In this document: positions 44,624 to 53,260 of the stretch, piece after piece | Layout of the letters: each line of letters begins with the position of its first letter | Numbering within the stretch: the stretch's first letter is position 1 | Source: CAMCXT01 sp040403315 | GTDB lineage: Bacteria; Bacteroidota; Bacteroidia; M30B66 | Reading direction: 5' to 3' | Assembly (NCBI GenBank): GCA_040403315.1 | Contig: JBBAKX010000004.1 | Span: forward strand, 62,001-126,000 | DNA: 64,000 nt | Program-made: the position numbers and the translations under genes | Notes under the pieces: model-generated | Seen by the model: the letters and a program-made list of their open reading frames with translations, nothing else | Told to the model about the DNA's origin: nothing | Database searches by the model: none

Positions 44624-45532
44624 TTAGTCTCGGATTTCAGCAAGCATGCACCGTACGCTTCCTCCGCCAACTTTTTCAATCAATGGCACATCAGCGATTA
44701 ACAGTAAGCCCGAACGCTGGAGTACTGCGATTTGTTCATCCTGCAAAGAATCTATGGCGGTTCGAGAAATGACAATCAATGTTTCATCATCAGAATTGCT
44801 AATTTCCAAAACATTGCCAGCAAATGTATTTACTTGTTGTCGACTGATAGGAATGATCGTCCTGCCAGGGAATTTCAAGCTTTCCAAGACTTTTTCACGC
44901 TCCGATTCTGGAATAGCTTCGGCACATATAAGTGCATATTTCGTTCCGATGCTCAAGATCACGTTGGTATGATAATAGGCATTTCCGTTTTCATCAAGTG
45001 CATCAAATAAAATGGGTTCGAAACCTAAATCATGAGCAACTTGGAGCATAATCTCAGCTTGTGTTCTTGGTGACTTTGATGCAAAAACACGCTTGTTGAG
45101 ATGATCGAAAATTAAACTGCCAGTGCCTTCCATAGCAAGATCCTTCAATTCGAAATTGGAATAATCATGTATTTTGTTAGCAGGAAGATGGCTATCTAAA
45201 AACGCTATTACTTCTTGATTTCTCTCCGATCTGCGATTTTTTGCCAACATGGGATAATAAACCCGAACGCCTTGATCGTGCAAGCCTACCCAATTGTTTG
45301 GGAACACGGCATCAGGCTTTTCTGGACTTGGAGTATCTTGAAAAACCAGCACCTCTACTCCTTCTTGTTGGAGCTGATGAACCAGCAAGTCAAATTCCTC
45401 TAGTGCCTTTTCGATCAGGTTATCGACAACAATTTCTGTTTGTTGAAAGGCATTGGTTTCGGCAGTTTCGGCATTGAATCCAAATGCCGCTGGTCGTACC
45501 ATAAAAACCCTATTGGAGGATTGTTTGATCAT
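44624..45532 (-). CDS. ctlX: Citrulline hydrolase CtlX (arginine-deiminase fold)
   Basis: A 302-aa guanidino-group-modifying enzyme of the pentein fold. Motifs: PDAVFPNNWVG, EGTGSLIFD, the HTNVILS histidine and the C-terminal GGGSVRCMLAE cysteine. The spelling fits CtlX, described as releasing ornithine from citrulline; a dimethylarginine or arginine substrate is possible. The ATG overlaps the stop of the penicillin-acylase-family gene (ATGA), so the two are translationally coupled. Confidence 0.88.
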   Translation of the reverse strand: MIKQSSNRVFMVRPAAFGFNAETAETNAFQQTEIVVDNLIEKALEEFDLLVHQLQQEGVEVLVFQDTPSPEKPDAVFPNNWVGLHDQGVRVYYPMLAKNRRSERNQEVIAFLDSHLPANKIHDYSNFELKDLAMEGTGSLIFDHLNKRVFASKSPRTQAEIMLQVAHDLGFEPILFDALDENGNAYYHTNVILSIGTKYALICAEAIPESEREKVLESLKFPGRTIIPISRQQVNTFAGNVLEISNSDDETLIVISRTAIDSLQDEQIAVLQRSGLLLIADVPLIEKVGGGSVRCMLAEIRD

Positions 45533-47910
45533 TTGGATGGTTGCAAGATTAAAGGTTTTCCAGCCTGGCGAACGATTTCTTCTTTTTTCATGAGCTGATT
45601 TCGGAAGGTATTGGAATTGAAGGTGTTAAATTGATCAGCGTAATGCGGCGCCATGAAATAGCCCGACTGCCCCGTTGGGAGCACACTGAAACTAACTTCC
45701 GGATTCGCGAAATCTATGATTCTGCGCATTGATGGTCCGAAAGTCACTTTGTATTCGCCCGATGAGTCGATAGCAAAGCCGAGGTTATTGATCACTTCGT
45801 TGCCACCGGGAATAGCCTCAGGACCTACATTTAAAAATTGATCGAAAGGCTTTTGACGACCAACAGGATGTTTGTGTTCTAGCGTATGAACATCCTTCCA
45901 ACGCCAACCTGAAACTTCCTTTCCAAGCTGCCTGCTGAGATCATCGATGGTTTGCTTCCAGGCGTTTGTTACAATCGTATTGCGGTTTTCAATTTCCCGA
46001 GTTGATACATTGTCCCACCACCTTGACTCAAAAGAATACAAGAGCACTGGATAACTGGTTTTCATCAGGTGAGAATTCATGTAGCTTTTGAAGAGTTCAT
46101 CCCCCATTTCATCTTGTAATCCCATAGAAAGGATATTGAAAATCCAACGGTAATAAATCACCGGACCAACAGATTCTAAACCATGTTCTCCCTCCCAGCT
46201 CGACAAACGGTTAGCTGCTTCGGTTGAAAGTGCATCCGAATTGAGTGTTTTGAGCAGCATCAATAAATGTTTTGCGGTTTTTGGGTAAACTGCACTTGAA
46301 CTATTTACTATCAGTTGTTTGCATGCCTCTACATCCCAATTGGATCGTGCCGAAATGCTTGTTGAAATTTTCAAAGCTCGGTCTTCTGGAACATAATAGC
46401 CAGGATACCAGCCAACTCCGCAAGAGTCGGGTTGGTTGTTGGCTGAATACACGAAACCTGAGGCAGGATCCTCAGATTTAGGATTTTCATCAAAGCTGAA
46501 GTAACCAATTGGATCATCGTTTCCTGTTGCACCATCCAAGAATCGCTTACTCATCAAGCCATCGCGACGTTTCACCAATTTAGCAGCTGCCCACCATGCA
46601 ATGTGTCCGTCTTTGTCGCCATACATTACGTTCAATCCAGGCGCATCAATAATAGATGCTGCGATTCTTGCGTCATCCATCGATTTCGAATGGTTGATTC
46701 CGTAAACTGCTTCTAAAGCTCTTGCTGGAAACTTCAAGAAATTCCACCATACAGAAACAGGTTGCTGGTACAATGGAAAATCTTCGAAAACATCTTGGAT
46801 GAGAGGTCCGTGAGGCGTTTCAGTAATTTTTAGATTCAATTCATTGCCATCTTTCACTACGATTTTTTCTGTTCTGGTAACCAAAGGCTTCCACTCATTC
46901 TTGAACATCACCTTGTCTTTCTCAACCTTTTCGATGAAAAAATCGGTGTCGTCGTTCTCAAACATGGTGAGGCCATTTCCACAAAAATCGTTGTGACCTA
47001 CCAACGCAAAGGGTAGCCCTGCGATGTAGTTTCCATAATGCTTAAAGCCAGGATATTCAAGATGAGCTTCATACCAAACAGCTGGCTGAGAGTAGCCCAT
47101 ATGGGTATCGTTACATAAAATGGTCGACTTCGATTTTGTGCGCGAAGGTGCCATTACCCAACTGTTAGAGCCCATCCAAGGAGCAACCGGAAAAAGATCA
47201 ATAATAGCGGAAACTTCATTGCTGAAAGTTGCTCCTGCCATTGGTTTTCCTCCCGTAACGGGGATTGTAACCGATCCTTTAGGCCAACCCAATTCAAGTT
47301 CATCCATGTAAACGTCTCCAACTTTTCGGTAAACGCCTTCTACCATGGGATCGATTCGAAAACCTTCGGCAAATCCAAGCGCCATGTAACCAACAATCAA
47401 ATAAACATCTTTGAGCTTATAAGGCTCTTTGTCGATACCAAGTACTGTGAATTCGAACGGATTGCTTCCATTCTCGATGTAGGCATTAATCCCAGCGATA
47501 TAAGCATCCGTGCTTGCTTGAATGTTTGGTGGCGCATTCTTGCGAAATTCAGCTTCCGACCATTCAGCATGTTTGTTTAAACCGATCGTTCTGAAGAATT
47601 TATCTGATTTCAGCATTGAGGAACCCAAAATTTCTGAAAGTCTTCCTCCTGCAAGACGACGGATCATTTCCAACTGGAACAAACGGTCTTGCGCAACTAC
47701 ATAGCCGAGCGAGAAGTAGGCATCAGTTTCGTTAGTGGCATAAATGTGCGGAACCCCAAACTTGTCGTAGTAAACTTCCGTCTTCTCTTTAAGTCCCTTT
47801 AACGTTTGAGTTCCTTCATAAACAGGCATCAAAGAATTTAGCCACCACCAGGTTCCACCAATCAACAGAACAAGGACTATAGCGACAGCAATGAGGATTT
47901 TCTTCAACAT
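45529..47910 (-). CDS. Penicillin acylase family N-terminal-nucleophile hydrolase
   Basis: A 793-aa Ntn-hydrolase precursor. It has a signal anchor (MLKKILIAVAIVLVLLIGGTWWWL), the alpha region (DKFGVPHIYATNETDAYFSLGYVVAQDRLFQLE), then the autocleavage site and beta-chain nucleophile Ser248 (PWMGSNSWVMAPS), the NDTHMGY segment and the C-terminal GQSGYFMAPHYADQ. It cleaves amide bonds, for example of acyl-homoserine lactones or N-acyl amino acids; the substrate is unknown. It is translationally coupled to ctlX downstream. A weak -7 box (47932-47939) precedes it. Confidence 0.92.
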   Translation of the reverse strand: MLKKILIAVAIVLVLLIGGTWWWLNSLMPVYEGTQTLKGLKEKTEVYYDKFGVPHIYATNETDAYFSLGYVVAQDRLFQLEMIRRLAGGRLSEILGSSMLKSDKFFRTIGLNKHAEWSEAEFRKNAPPNIQASTDAYIAGINAYIENGSNPFEFTVLGIDKEPYKLKDVYLIVGYMALGFAEGFRIDPMVEGVYRKVGDVYMDELELGWPKGSVTIPVTGGKPMAGATFSNEVSAIIDLFPVAPWMGSNSWVMAPSRTKSKSTILCNDTHMGYSQPAVWYEAHLEYPGFKHYGNYIAGLPFALVGHNDFCGNGLTMFENDDTDFFIEKVEKDKVMFKNEWKPLVTRTEKIVVKDGNELNLKITETPHGPLIQDVFEDFPLYQQPVSVWWNFLKFPARALEAVYGINHSKSMDDARIAASIIDAPGLNVMYGDKDGHIAWWAAAKLVKRRDGLMSKRFLDGATGNDDPIGYFSFDENPKSEDPASGFVYSANNQPDSCGVGWYPGYYVPEDRALKISTSISARSNWDVEACKQLIVNSSSAVYPKTAKHLLMLLKTLNSDALSTEAANRLSSWEGEHGLESVGPVIYYRWIFNILSMGLQDEMGDELFKSYMNSHLMKTSYPVLLYSFESRWWDNVSTREIENRNTIVTNAWKQTIDDLSRQLGKEVSGWRWKDVHTLEHKHPVGRQKPFDQFLNVGPEAIPGGNEVINNLGFAIDSSGEYKVTFGPSMRRIIDFANPEVSFSVLPTGQSGYFMAPHYADQFNTFNSNTFRNQLMKKEEIVRQAGKPLILQPSK

Positions 47911-47981
47911 AAAACTTGACTTTCGGGAGCCGAAAATTACAAAAGGTTCACCAATAGAATAGAGAAAAGGTTGATTAGATT

Positions 47982-49124
47982 TCAGTATTCTGTAACGAGA
48001 GAATCAACCTCACCTTTCATGATTAAACTGTACAATTCACCTAAACTGTTGATTGAGTAATTTACCGTATTGGATAGGATAATAATGGTGCTATGGTCGT
48101 GCAGGTTTCTAAGAAAAAAAGTTCGAAATCCTCTCCACCAACCACTGTGGTAAACAATTTTCTTATCGGTGATATGCTGGTTGATTCTCCAGCCAAAACC
48201 ATAATTTCTATACCCTTTCAATTCCGGACTTCCAGGCTGAAATGCTTCTTGCAGCTCGTTTTGTGGAAGCAATTTGTTCGAATAAAGTGCTTGATCCCAG
48301 AGGAACAAATCCTCGACTGTTGAATATACATTTTTGTCGCCGGTAATTCCATTGAAAGCATCGTTGGGAGCTTCATAAGCTCCATTGCGCTCGTAGCCCT
48401 TTACCGCGCCTGGTGGAATCGGTTTGTCGCACTTTGAATACACGTACGATTGCTTCATTCCCAATGGTTCGAAAACGGCAAGTTTCATGAAATTCGAAAA
48501 CGACGTTCCACTCAACTTCTCCACAACGGCTGACAAAACTGCATATCCAGAATTTGAATAGGCATGATGCGCCCCTGTAGAAAAATAAGGATCCGGTTTG
48601 TGGGTTGCGAATTGACGCATCATTTCTTGGTTACTCACTGGTTTGTTCTTGTCGACCATTAAAGGGTCGAGAAACCATCGATAATCCGGAATTCCACTGC
48701 GGTGATTGAGTAAATGGCGGATGGTGACTTCGCGCCAAGGAAAATTGGGGAAGAACTTGGTGACTTTATCCTCGTACTTAAGCAAGCCACGGCTTTTCAG
48801 CATCATAATCGCTACAGCTGTGAACTGCTTCGAAACCGAGGCCAACTGAAATACGCTTTTTGTGTTGAGTTCCTGCCGGGATTGAAGATCAGAATACCCA
48901 AACGCTTTTCGGTAAATTACATGGTCCTTCTCTGAAATCAGGACTGCTCCATTGAAACCATAAGTGCTTCGAAGCTTATTGAAAATCTCATCCAACCGAG
49001 ATTCTGTTTTTTTCGATTTGATGCGGTGAAGCAAGCCTTCCATGTGCATCGAAAGCTCTTTGCTTCCATAAGCATTGGCCGATACAAAAGTAAAAACCAA
49101 AAAGATGGATAAGATCCTGAGCAA
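47982..49124 (-). CDS. Beta-lactamase-family serine hydrolase, exported
   Basis: A 380-aa class-C-like serine hydrolase. It has a signal peptide (LRILSIFLVFTFVSANAYG), the SxxK motif at S96-V-S-K99, YSN at 189-191 and a C-terminal HSGWWRG (HxG). It could be a carboxypeptidase, esterase or amidase; true beta-lactamase action is unlikely. The start is a TTG at 49124, since no in-frame ATG precedes the signal peptide and a stop lies nine codons upstream; a perfect -7 box supports it. Confidence 0.88.
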   Translation of the reverse strand: MLRILSIFLVFTFVSANAYGSKELSMHMEGLLHRIKSKKTESRLDEIFNKLRSTYGFNGAVLISEKDHVIYRKAFGYSDLQSRQELNTKSVFQLASVSKQFTAVAIMMLKSRGLLKYEDKVTKFFPNFPWREVTIRHLLNHRSGIPDYRWFLDPLMVDKNKPVSNQEMMRQFATHKPDPYFSTGAHHAYSNSGYAVLSAVVEKLSGTSFSNFMKLAVFEPLGMKQSYVYSKCDKPIPPGAVKGYERNGAYEAPNDAFNGITGDKNVYSTVEDLFLWDQALYSNKLLPQNELQEAFQPGSPELKGYRNYGFGWRINQHITDKKIVYHSGWWRGFRTFFLRNLHDHSTIIILSNTVNYSINSLGELYSLIMKGEVDSLVTEY

Positions 49125-49152
49125 CTGAAGGAAGGTTAGTAAGAGTTAATAA

Positions 49153-49160
49153 CAAATATA
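49153..49160 (-). promoter_or_regulatory. -7 box for the serine hydrolase gene
   Basis: TATATTTG on the minus strand matches TAnnTTTG, 28 nt before the TTG start; the -33 element is not clear. Confidence 0.4.
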
Positions 49161-49226
49161 GCCCTGCCTTGAGTCTTATGTAGTTTCGTATTGCCAGAGT
49201 TTTCAGACTGCACTTGTTAACAAGCA

Positions 49227-49260
49227 AAAACGGCCAGCCTCCGAAGAAACTGACCGTTTT
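49227..49260 (-). terminator. Terminator of the lysyl oxidase gene
   Basis: Arms 49227-49237 (AAAACGGCCAG) and 49250-49260 (CTGACCGTTTT) with one mismatch, followed on the minus strand by TTTTTG. It lies 20 bp after the stop at 49281. Confidence 0.8.
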
Positions 49261-49280
49261 GAAATGTATTTGGAGTAGGA

Positions 49281-51623
49281 TTAAATCTTTACGATTTTTC
49301 CTATAACAGATTTTCCTTGGCTATCGGTAGCACGAATAAAATAGATGCCCGAACGAAGCGATTGGATATTGAACTGAAGTACACCTGGTGCAACACCCAT
49401 AGTTGGTGAAATGCGGCTTACAGTTTTGCCTGTTGCATCAGTGATTTCCCAAACAGACTGCTTACCATATCCTTCTGGAAGTTCGATAGTGATATTGTCG
49501 CTAGATGGATTTGGAACCACAGTTAAGTGAGTTCTTTCTAGCACTTTACCTACGTTGGTAACATCTACTTCTACACAATTTCCTGCAATTGAAGTAATCG
49601 TTCTTTCGCCATCTTCGTTGTTGATCTCGGTGATACTTGCAATGCAGATTTGATTGTTAGTGATTTGATCGAAATAGATACGAATCAATTCGATGTTTCC
49701 GTTTTGGCGGCCAATTACAGAATCGCCATGGTAGATACCGAAAACTTCGTTGCGTGATGCGTTGTATCCTACGATTTTCTCTTGAGCGTTAGGCTCGGTG
49801 CGAGAAATTACATCTGTGATATTGATTCCAGCCATTGTGAATTGATAAGCCATAACGTTGGCGCGCTCGCTTTTCAACTCGATATCTACATAACCTGCAG
49901 TGAAGTTCACATTGGCAATAGATAAGGAAGTGGAATCGAGTGGATTTACAATATTTCTAGGCCAGAAGCAATTTTGGGTAGCGTTACCTTCGTTGCTTTT
50001 GATACACCAAGTCTGTAAAGCTGCATCATAAACTGTAACAACATCGTCGCCATTCAAATCGTGACAAGAAGCAAATGGAACTGCATCTTCTTCGAAAAGG
50101 TCCATGTAGGCAATTACATCACCCATGTTCACCAGTTGATCGGCCAATACGTTACCGAATTTGGCATTACCGCCGCATTCTCCTGAACAATCTACAATAG
50201 AAGCTCCACCTGGCTCTCCTGCGCAATCCACAAATGGCTCGCAATCAGGCAATACTTGATAAGCCAGAACTCCGTTGGAGCGAGTTATGCGTAAACAAAC
50301 TTGAAGGGCATTGTTTACGTAATTCATTTCATGGTGACCTAATGCATCAGGTACGTGTGTAGAATTGATAATTACAGCCAAACGGTAATCGCCATCAGGA
50401 ACTTCGGTTACATCGATCCATTGACATTGTGTACCTACACCGTAAACGTCGTAGCAACCTGCAGAAATACCCATGTTACCACAATTGTATTGGCCAAATC
50501 CACAAAGATCCATCACGCAGAAACCGTTTTTATGGCCTGCAGGAATCAGATTGTCGTTCATATCGTACAATCTGTAATCGCCGTAACCTTCGTAGTGTGT
50601 GTGACCATGGCAATTCTGAAGATTAAACATTTCCGGCTGATTGCCCGGGGTTCCGATGTAGTAATCCATCGGCCCGATATTGTCGATTTTTGAAGAAAAT
50701 GCAATAACATCGCGCATCCCATAACCTGTAACACAACCTTCTTCGATGTCGCAACCTTGAGCATTGTGCGTGAACATGGTAAGTGAAGAGGTGAATGCTA
50801 CTGAATCGAATGCTAAATCTGGTCCGACACACAAAGGATTAGGAAAGTAAACACAAGATCCATCATCGGCAGTTGCCAATGGATTGTAATTACACGCTGT
50901 AATATCCATACAACCTGTAATTGCACCATTGTAAAGCAATTGGAAATTCACTGGACCTGTACAATTGTTGTTGCCATCGCCAATTCTGATTTTATAGGTT
51001 TGGCCTTCTAACATCATGACGTTTACAGAGGATTGATTTCCGCAAACATTGTCGTTGTAGGCATATGTTCCTTCTGGGCCTTCGGTTAATCCAGCACCTC
51101 CCGCTGGACAATCTTGGTAAACATATAAACGTGTGTCGCATGTTGCCAAAGAACACGTTGAAACCACATACATTCCTGACAATTCAGGTGAGAAAGAGTA
51201 CCAAGAATTATCGAATGAAGCTGCGTGCTGACCTTCGGTAATCGCAATTGGGGATGAACAAGATGTTCCTGGAGCGCAAGCAATAGAATGCGAAACGTAA
51301 CTATTAAAATCAAAACCAGTTGCTACCACTGTTCCATTCCAACTGATCCAATAACCACCTGGAGCATAAATCCCGTCGCCATAAGAATCTAAAACCTCAA
51401 CCAATACGCAGCTGTTGTTTGGAATACAAATGGTATCACCCACTGTTGTTCCTTCTGCTATGATAGTATTTGTTTCTGGATTTGTAATTCTCCAAGAAGT
51501 CTCACCAGGCCAAGCATCAGTGATAATTTGTAATCCTAGTTCACCTAAACCGGAGCCGCAATTCTGCGCCTTCATAAAGAAAGCTGAAAACAAAAGGAGA
51601 GATGTGAGTATTAGTTTTTTCAT
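49281..51623 (-). CDS. Secreted lysyl oxidase with T9SS sorting domain
   Basis: A 780-aa exported copper amine oxidase of the lysyl oxidase (LOX) family. The signal peptide (1-20) is followed by an N-terminal beta-rich region (about 22-235) and a GCMDITACNYNPLATADDG motif (238-256). The LOX catalytic domain (about 265-446) has copper-binding His 339/341/343 (CHGHTHY), Lys365 (GHKNGFC) and Tyr394 (GCYDVYG) for the lysine tyrosylquinone cofactor, then CQWIDVTEVPDGDY. Dockerin-like segments follow at about 490-540, and a type A sorting domain (VVPNPSSDNITIEL, SLRSGIYFIRA) at the end. LOX oxidises peptidyl-lysine to allysine. It has its own perfect promoter. The ATG at 51623 starts the signal peptide. 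Confidence 0.9.
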   Translation of the reverse strand: MKKLILTSLLLFSAFFMKAQNCGSGLGELGLQIITDAWPGETSWRITNPETNTIIAEGTTVGDTICIPNNSCVLVEVLDSYGDGIYAPGGYWISWNGTVVATGFDFNSYVSHSIACAPGTSCSSPIAITEGQHAASFDNSWYSFSPELSGMYVVSTCSLATCDTRLYVYQDCPAGGAGLTEGPEGTYAYNDNVCGNQSSVNVMMLEGQTYKIRIGDGNNNCTGPVNFQLLYNGAITGCMDITACNYNPLATADDGSCVYFPNPLCVGPDLAFDSVAFTSSLTMFTHNAQGCDIEEGCVTGYGMRDVIAFSSKIDNIGPMDYYIGTPGNQPEMFNLQNCHGHTHYEGYGDYRLYDMNDNLIPAGHKNGFCVMDLCGFGQYNCGNMGISAGCYDVYGVGTQCQWIDVTEVPDGDYRLAVIINSTHVPDALGHHEMNYVNNALQVCLRITRSNGVLAYQVLPDCEPFVDCAGEPGGASIVDCSGECGGNAKFGNVLADQLVNMGDVIAYMDLFEEDAVPFASCHDLNGDDVVTVYDAALQTWCIKSNEGNATQNCFWPRNIVNPLDSTSLSIANVNFTAGYVDIELKSERANVMAYQFTMAGINITDVISRTEPNAQEKIVGYNASRNEVFGIYHGDSVIGRQNGNIELIRIYFDQITNNQICIASITEINNEDGERTITSIAGNCVEVDVTNVGKVLERTHLTVVPNPSSDNITIELPEGYGKQSVWEITDATGKTVSRISPTMGVAPGVLQFNIQSLRSGIYFIRATDSQGKSVIGKIVKI

Positions 51624-51644
51624 TGTGTCTGGTTTATGAAAGTT

Positions 51645-51674
51645 CAAAAGTAGCCATTATAATTTATCTACCAA
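51645..51674 (-). promoter_or_regulatory. Promoter of the lysyl oxidase gene
   Basis: On the minus strand TTG (51672-51674), 19 nt, TACTTTTG (51645-51652): a perfect consensus promoter, 21 nt before the ATG. Confidence 0.75.
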
Positions 51675-51716
51675 GGGATTAATTTAGGTATTTACTCTCA
51701 ACCAAATCTTCCGAAA

Positions 51717-52790
51717 TCAGTTTATGTTATTGTTTTTAAGATAGTTATCGCATCGATTCTTTACATTCTCACGGATGTTAAACCAGAAAAGATTGTAATC
51801 TGCCACGTGATAACTATCCATTTTAATAAACCATCTGCCCGGTACATGCGGTTTTTCGATCCATAAAATGCCCTTGTTTACCTTAGCGTTGTTGATATTT
51901 TCTTCGATTTTATTGAACTTCCAAGTGATGCCTCCGAGGTTTTCTTTTCTACTCACCAAGGTAGAATCGGTTTTCCAACTGAGCGGATTCACGCAGATGG
52001 CATTCTCGTAACCCGACGACTTATAATTGGGCGGATAATATCCACTTTGATAGGTGCACCAAGAAACGAAACAATTGTTTTCCAGTGGATTATCGCACAC
52101 TTCAGTCGTGTTAAAATATCCTTCTGGAACAGGCATTCCAACCAGATATGCTGCCACCATGCGCTTCGCTAATTCGGGATTAGGTTCGATTAATTCTTTG
52201 ATCAACTTTCCTGAATGACGCGTTCCTTGTGAATGTCCAGCAATGATGAAAGGTCTGCCTTTGCTTTGGTTATCAAGGAAATATTGAAAAGCTTTCTTCA
52301 CATCTTGATACGCCATTTCCAATGCAGCTTCCCCACTTTCGCGATCGCTGGTGAAAAACGAAGTAATATGAGCCTGACGGTATCTTGGAGCGTACACAGC
52401 GCAACTTTCGTTAAAGACGCTGGCTTGATTCAAAATGCTGCTTCCATCCACTTTTTCGTTCATTTGCTTGTCGTTCACATCGGCATTCCAATAAAAAGCA
52501 TTCTCTTCAGGTGACGACAAAAACAAGGTTGGATGCACAAAGAAAACATCAACTGTTGCAGTTTTTTGTCCATCGATCATCCCTTTTCGTGGCAATGAAT
52601 CGGCCATATCTTTCCTTTCGGGAAGTGCCGCCCAGCTTGAAGGAAGAGAATAATCCACTTCTGGAGGTTTAGGCATAATGGCAAATGACCTATCTAGTTT
52701 CGGTGGAACATAATTGTTGCCCATGTATGGCGAACGTTTGCAGCCAATTATTGTGATCAGAAAGAAGAGAAAAATAGAGGCGCGGGTCAT
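51717..52790 (-). CDS. DUF3089 alpha/beta-hydrolase lipoprotein
   Basis: A 357-aa lipoprotein with signal MTRASIFLFFLITIIGC (lipobox IIGC). The DUF3089 alpha/beta-hydrolase domain shows VDVFFVHPTLFLS, YAPRYRQAH, the nucleophile elbow GHSQGTRHSGKL and a late His (DSYHVADYNLFW). It is probably a surface or periplasmic esterase or lipase of unknown substrate. The -7 box lies only 4 nt from the ATG, so the mRNA may be leaderless. Confidence 0.88.
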   Translation of the reverse strand: MTRASIFLFFLITIIGCKRSPYMGNNYVPPKLDRSFAIMPKPPEVDYSLPSSWAALPERKDMADSLPRKGMIDGQKTATVDVFFVHPTLFLSSPEENAFYWNADVNDKQMNEKVDGSSILNQASVFNESCAVYAPRYRQAHITSFFTSDRESGEAALEMAYQDVKKAFQYFLDNQSKGRPFIIAGHSQGTRHSGKLIKELIEPNPELAKRMVAAYLVGMPVPEGYFNTTEVCDNPLENNCFVSWCTYQSGYYPPNYKSSGYENAICVNPLSWKTDSTLVSRKENLGGITWKFNKIEENINNAKVNKGILWIEKPHVPGRWFIKMDSYHVADYNLFWFNIRENVKNRCDNYLKNNNIN

Positions 52791-52794
52791 TTCA

Positions 52795-52802
52795 CAAAAA
52801 TA
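52795..52802 (-). promoter_or_regulatory. -7 box for the DUF3089 gene, 4 nt from the ATG
   Basis: TATTTTTG on the minus strand matches exactly and ends 4 nt before the ATG at 52790. The -33 region is T-rich without a clear TTG. Confidence 0.45.
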
Positions 52803-52859
52803 CCGATCATTTCAGTAAAATTTTAGCACCTTGCAAACTTAATCCGCAAAGTTCAGGTT

Positions 52860-53249
52860 ATGAAAAAATTCTTTCAATTTGCTTCGTTCTTGTTGATGAT
52901 GCTTTCCTTTCAAACGCTAGCCGTTGCTGGAGGTGGAGACGACGACAAAAAACCTAAAGAGGAACTTCGCTTGGATGCAGATGAAGCCATTCGCTACGCC
53001 CGCTGGAAGAACTGTCTCCGCTTTCGCGATACTTGGTCGGTAAAAAAAGACACCAGCGGAACTGCCTGGGTTGTAACTGCCGAGCGAAGTAAAAAAGTGA
53101 AGAAGGCCTTTCGCGACCACAATGGAAGCGTTTACAAATGTGGTGCAGCAGAAAATTGCCGGCTTAACATCAAGCGTAACATGGTGGTGGATGAAAAAAC
53201 TGCAAGAATCATCCGCCGTAACCAATACCGCAGTTTTAGCAAAGACTAA
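52860..53249 (+). CDS. Small exported basic protein of unknown function
   Basis: A 129-aa protein I do not recognise. A signal peptide (MKKFFQFASFLLMMLSFQTLAVA) is followed by an acidic linker GGGDDDKKPKEE and a basic domain of about 95 residues with three Cys (NCLRFRDTW, YKCGAAENCR) and a conserved-looking TSGTAWVVTAER segment. Two of the cysteines may form a disulphide in the periplasm. It stands between the divergent DUF3089 gene and the convergent broken SprB gene (11 bp apart). Confidence 0.75.
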   Translation: MKKFFQFASFLLMMLSFQTLAVAGGGDDDKKPKEELRLDADEAIRYARWKNCLRFRDTWSVKKDTSGTAWVVTAERSKKVKKAFRDHNGSVYKCGAAENCRLNIKRNMVVDEKTARIIRRNQYRSFSKD

Positions 53250-53260
53250 CGCTTCATTTT

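Noticed and set aside
47982..49124. Antibiotic-resistance beta-lactamase
   Set aside because: The SxxK/YSN/HxG layout is shared by many esterases and peptidases, and the gene has no mobile or resistance context.
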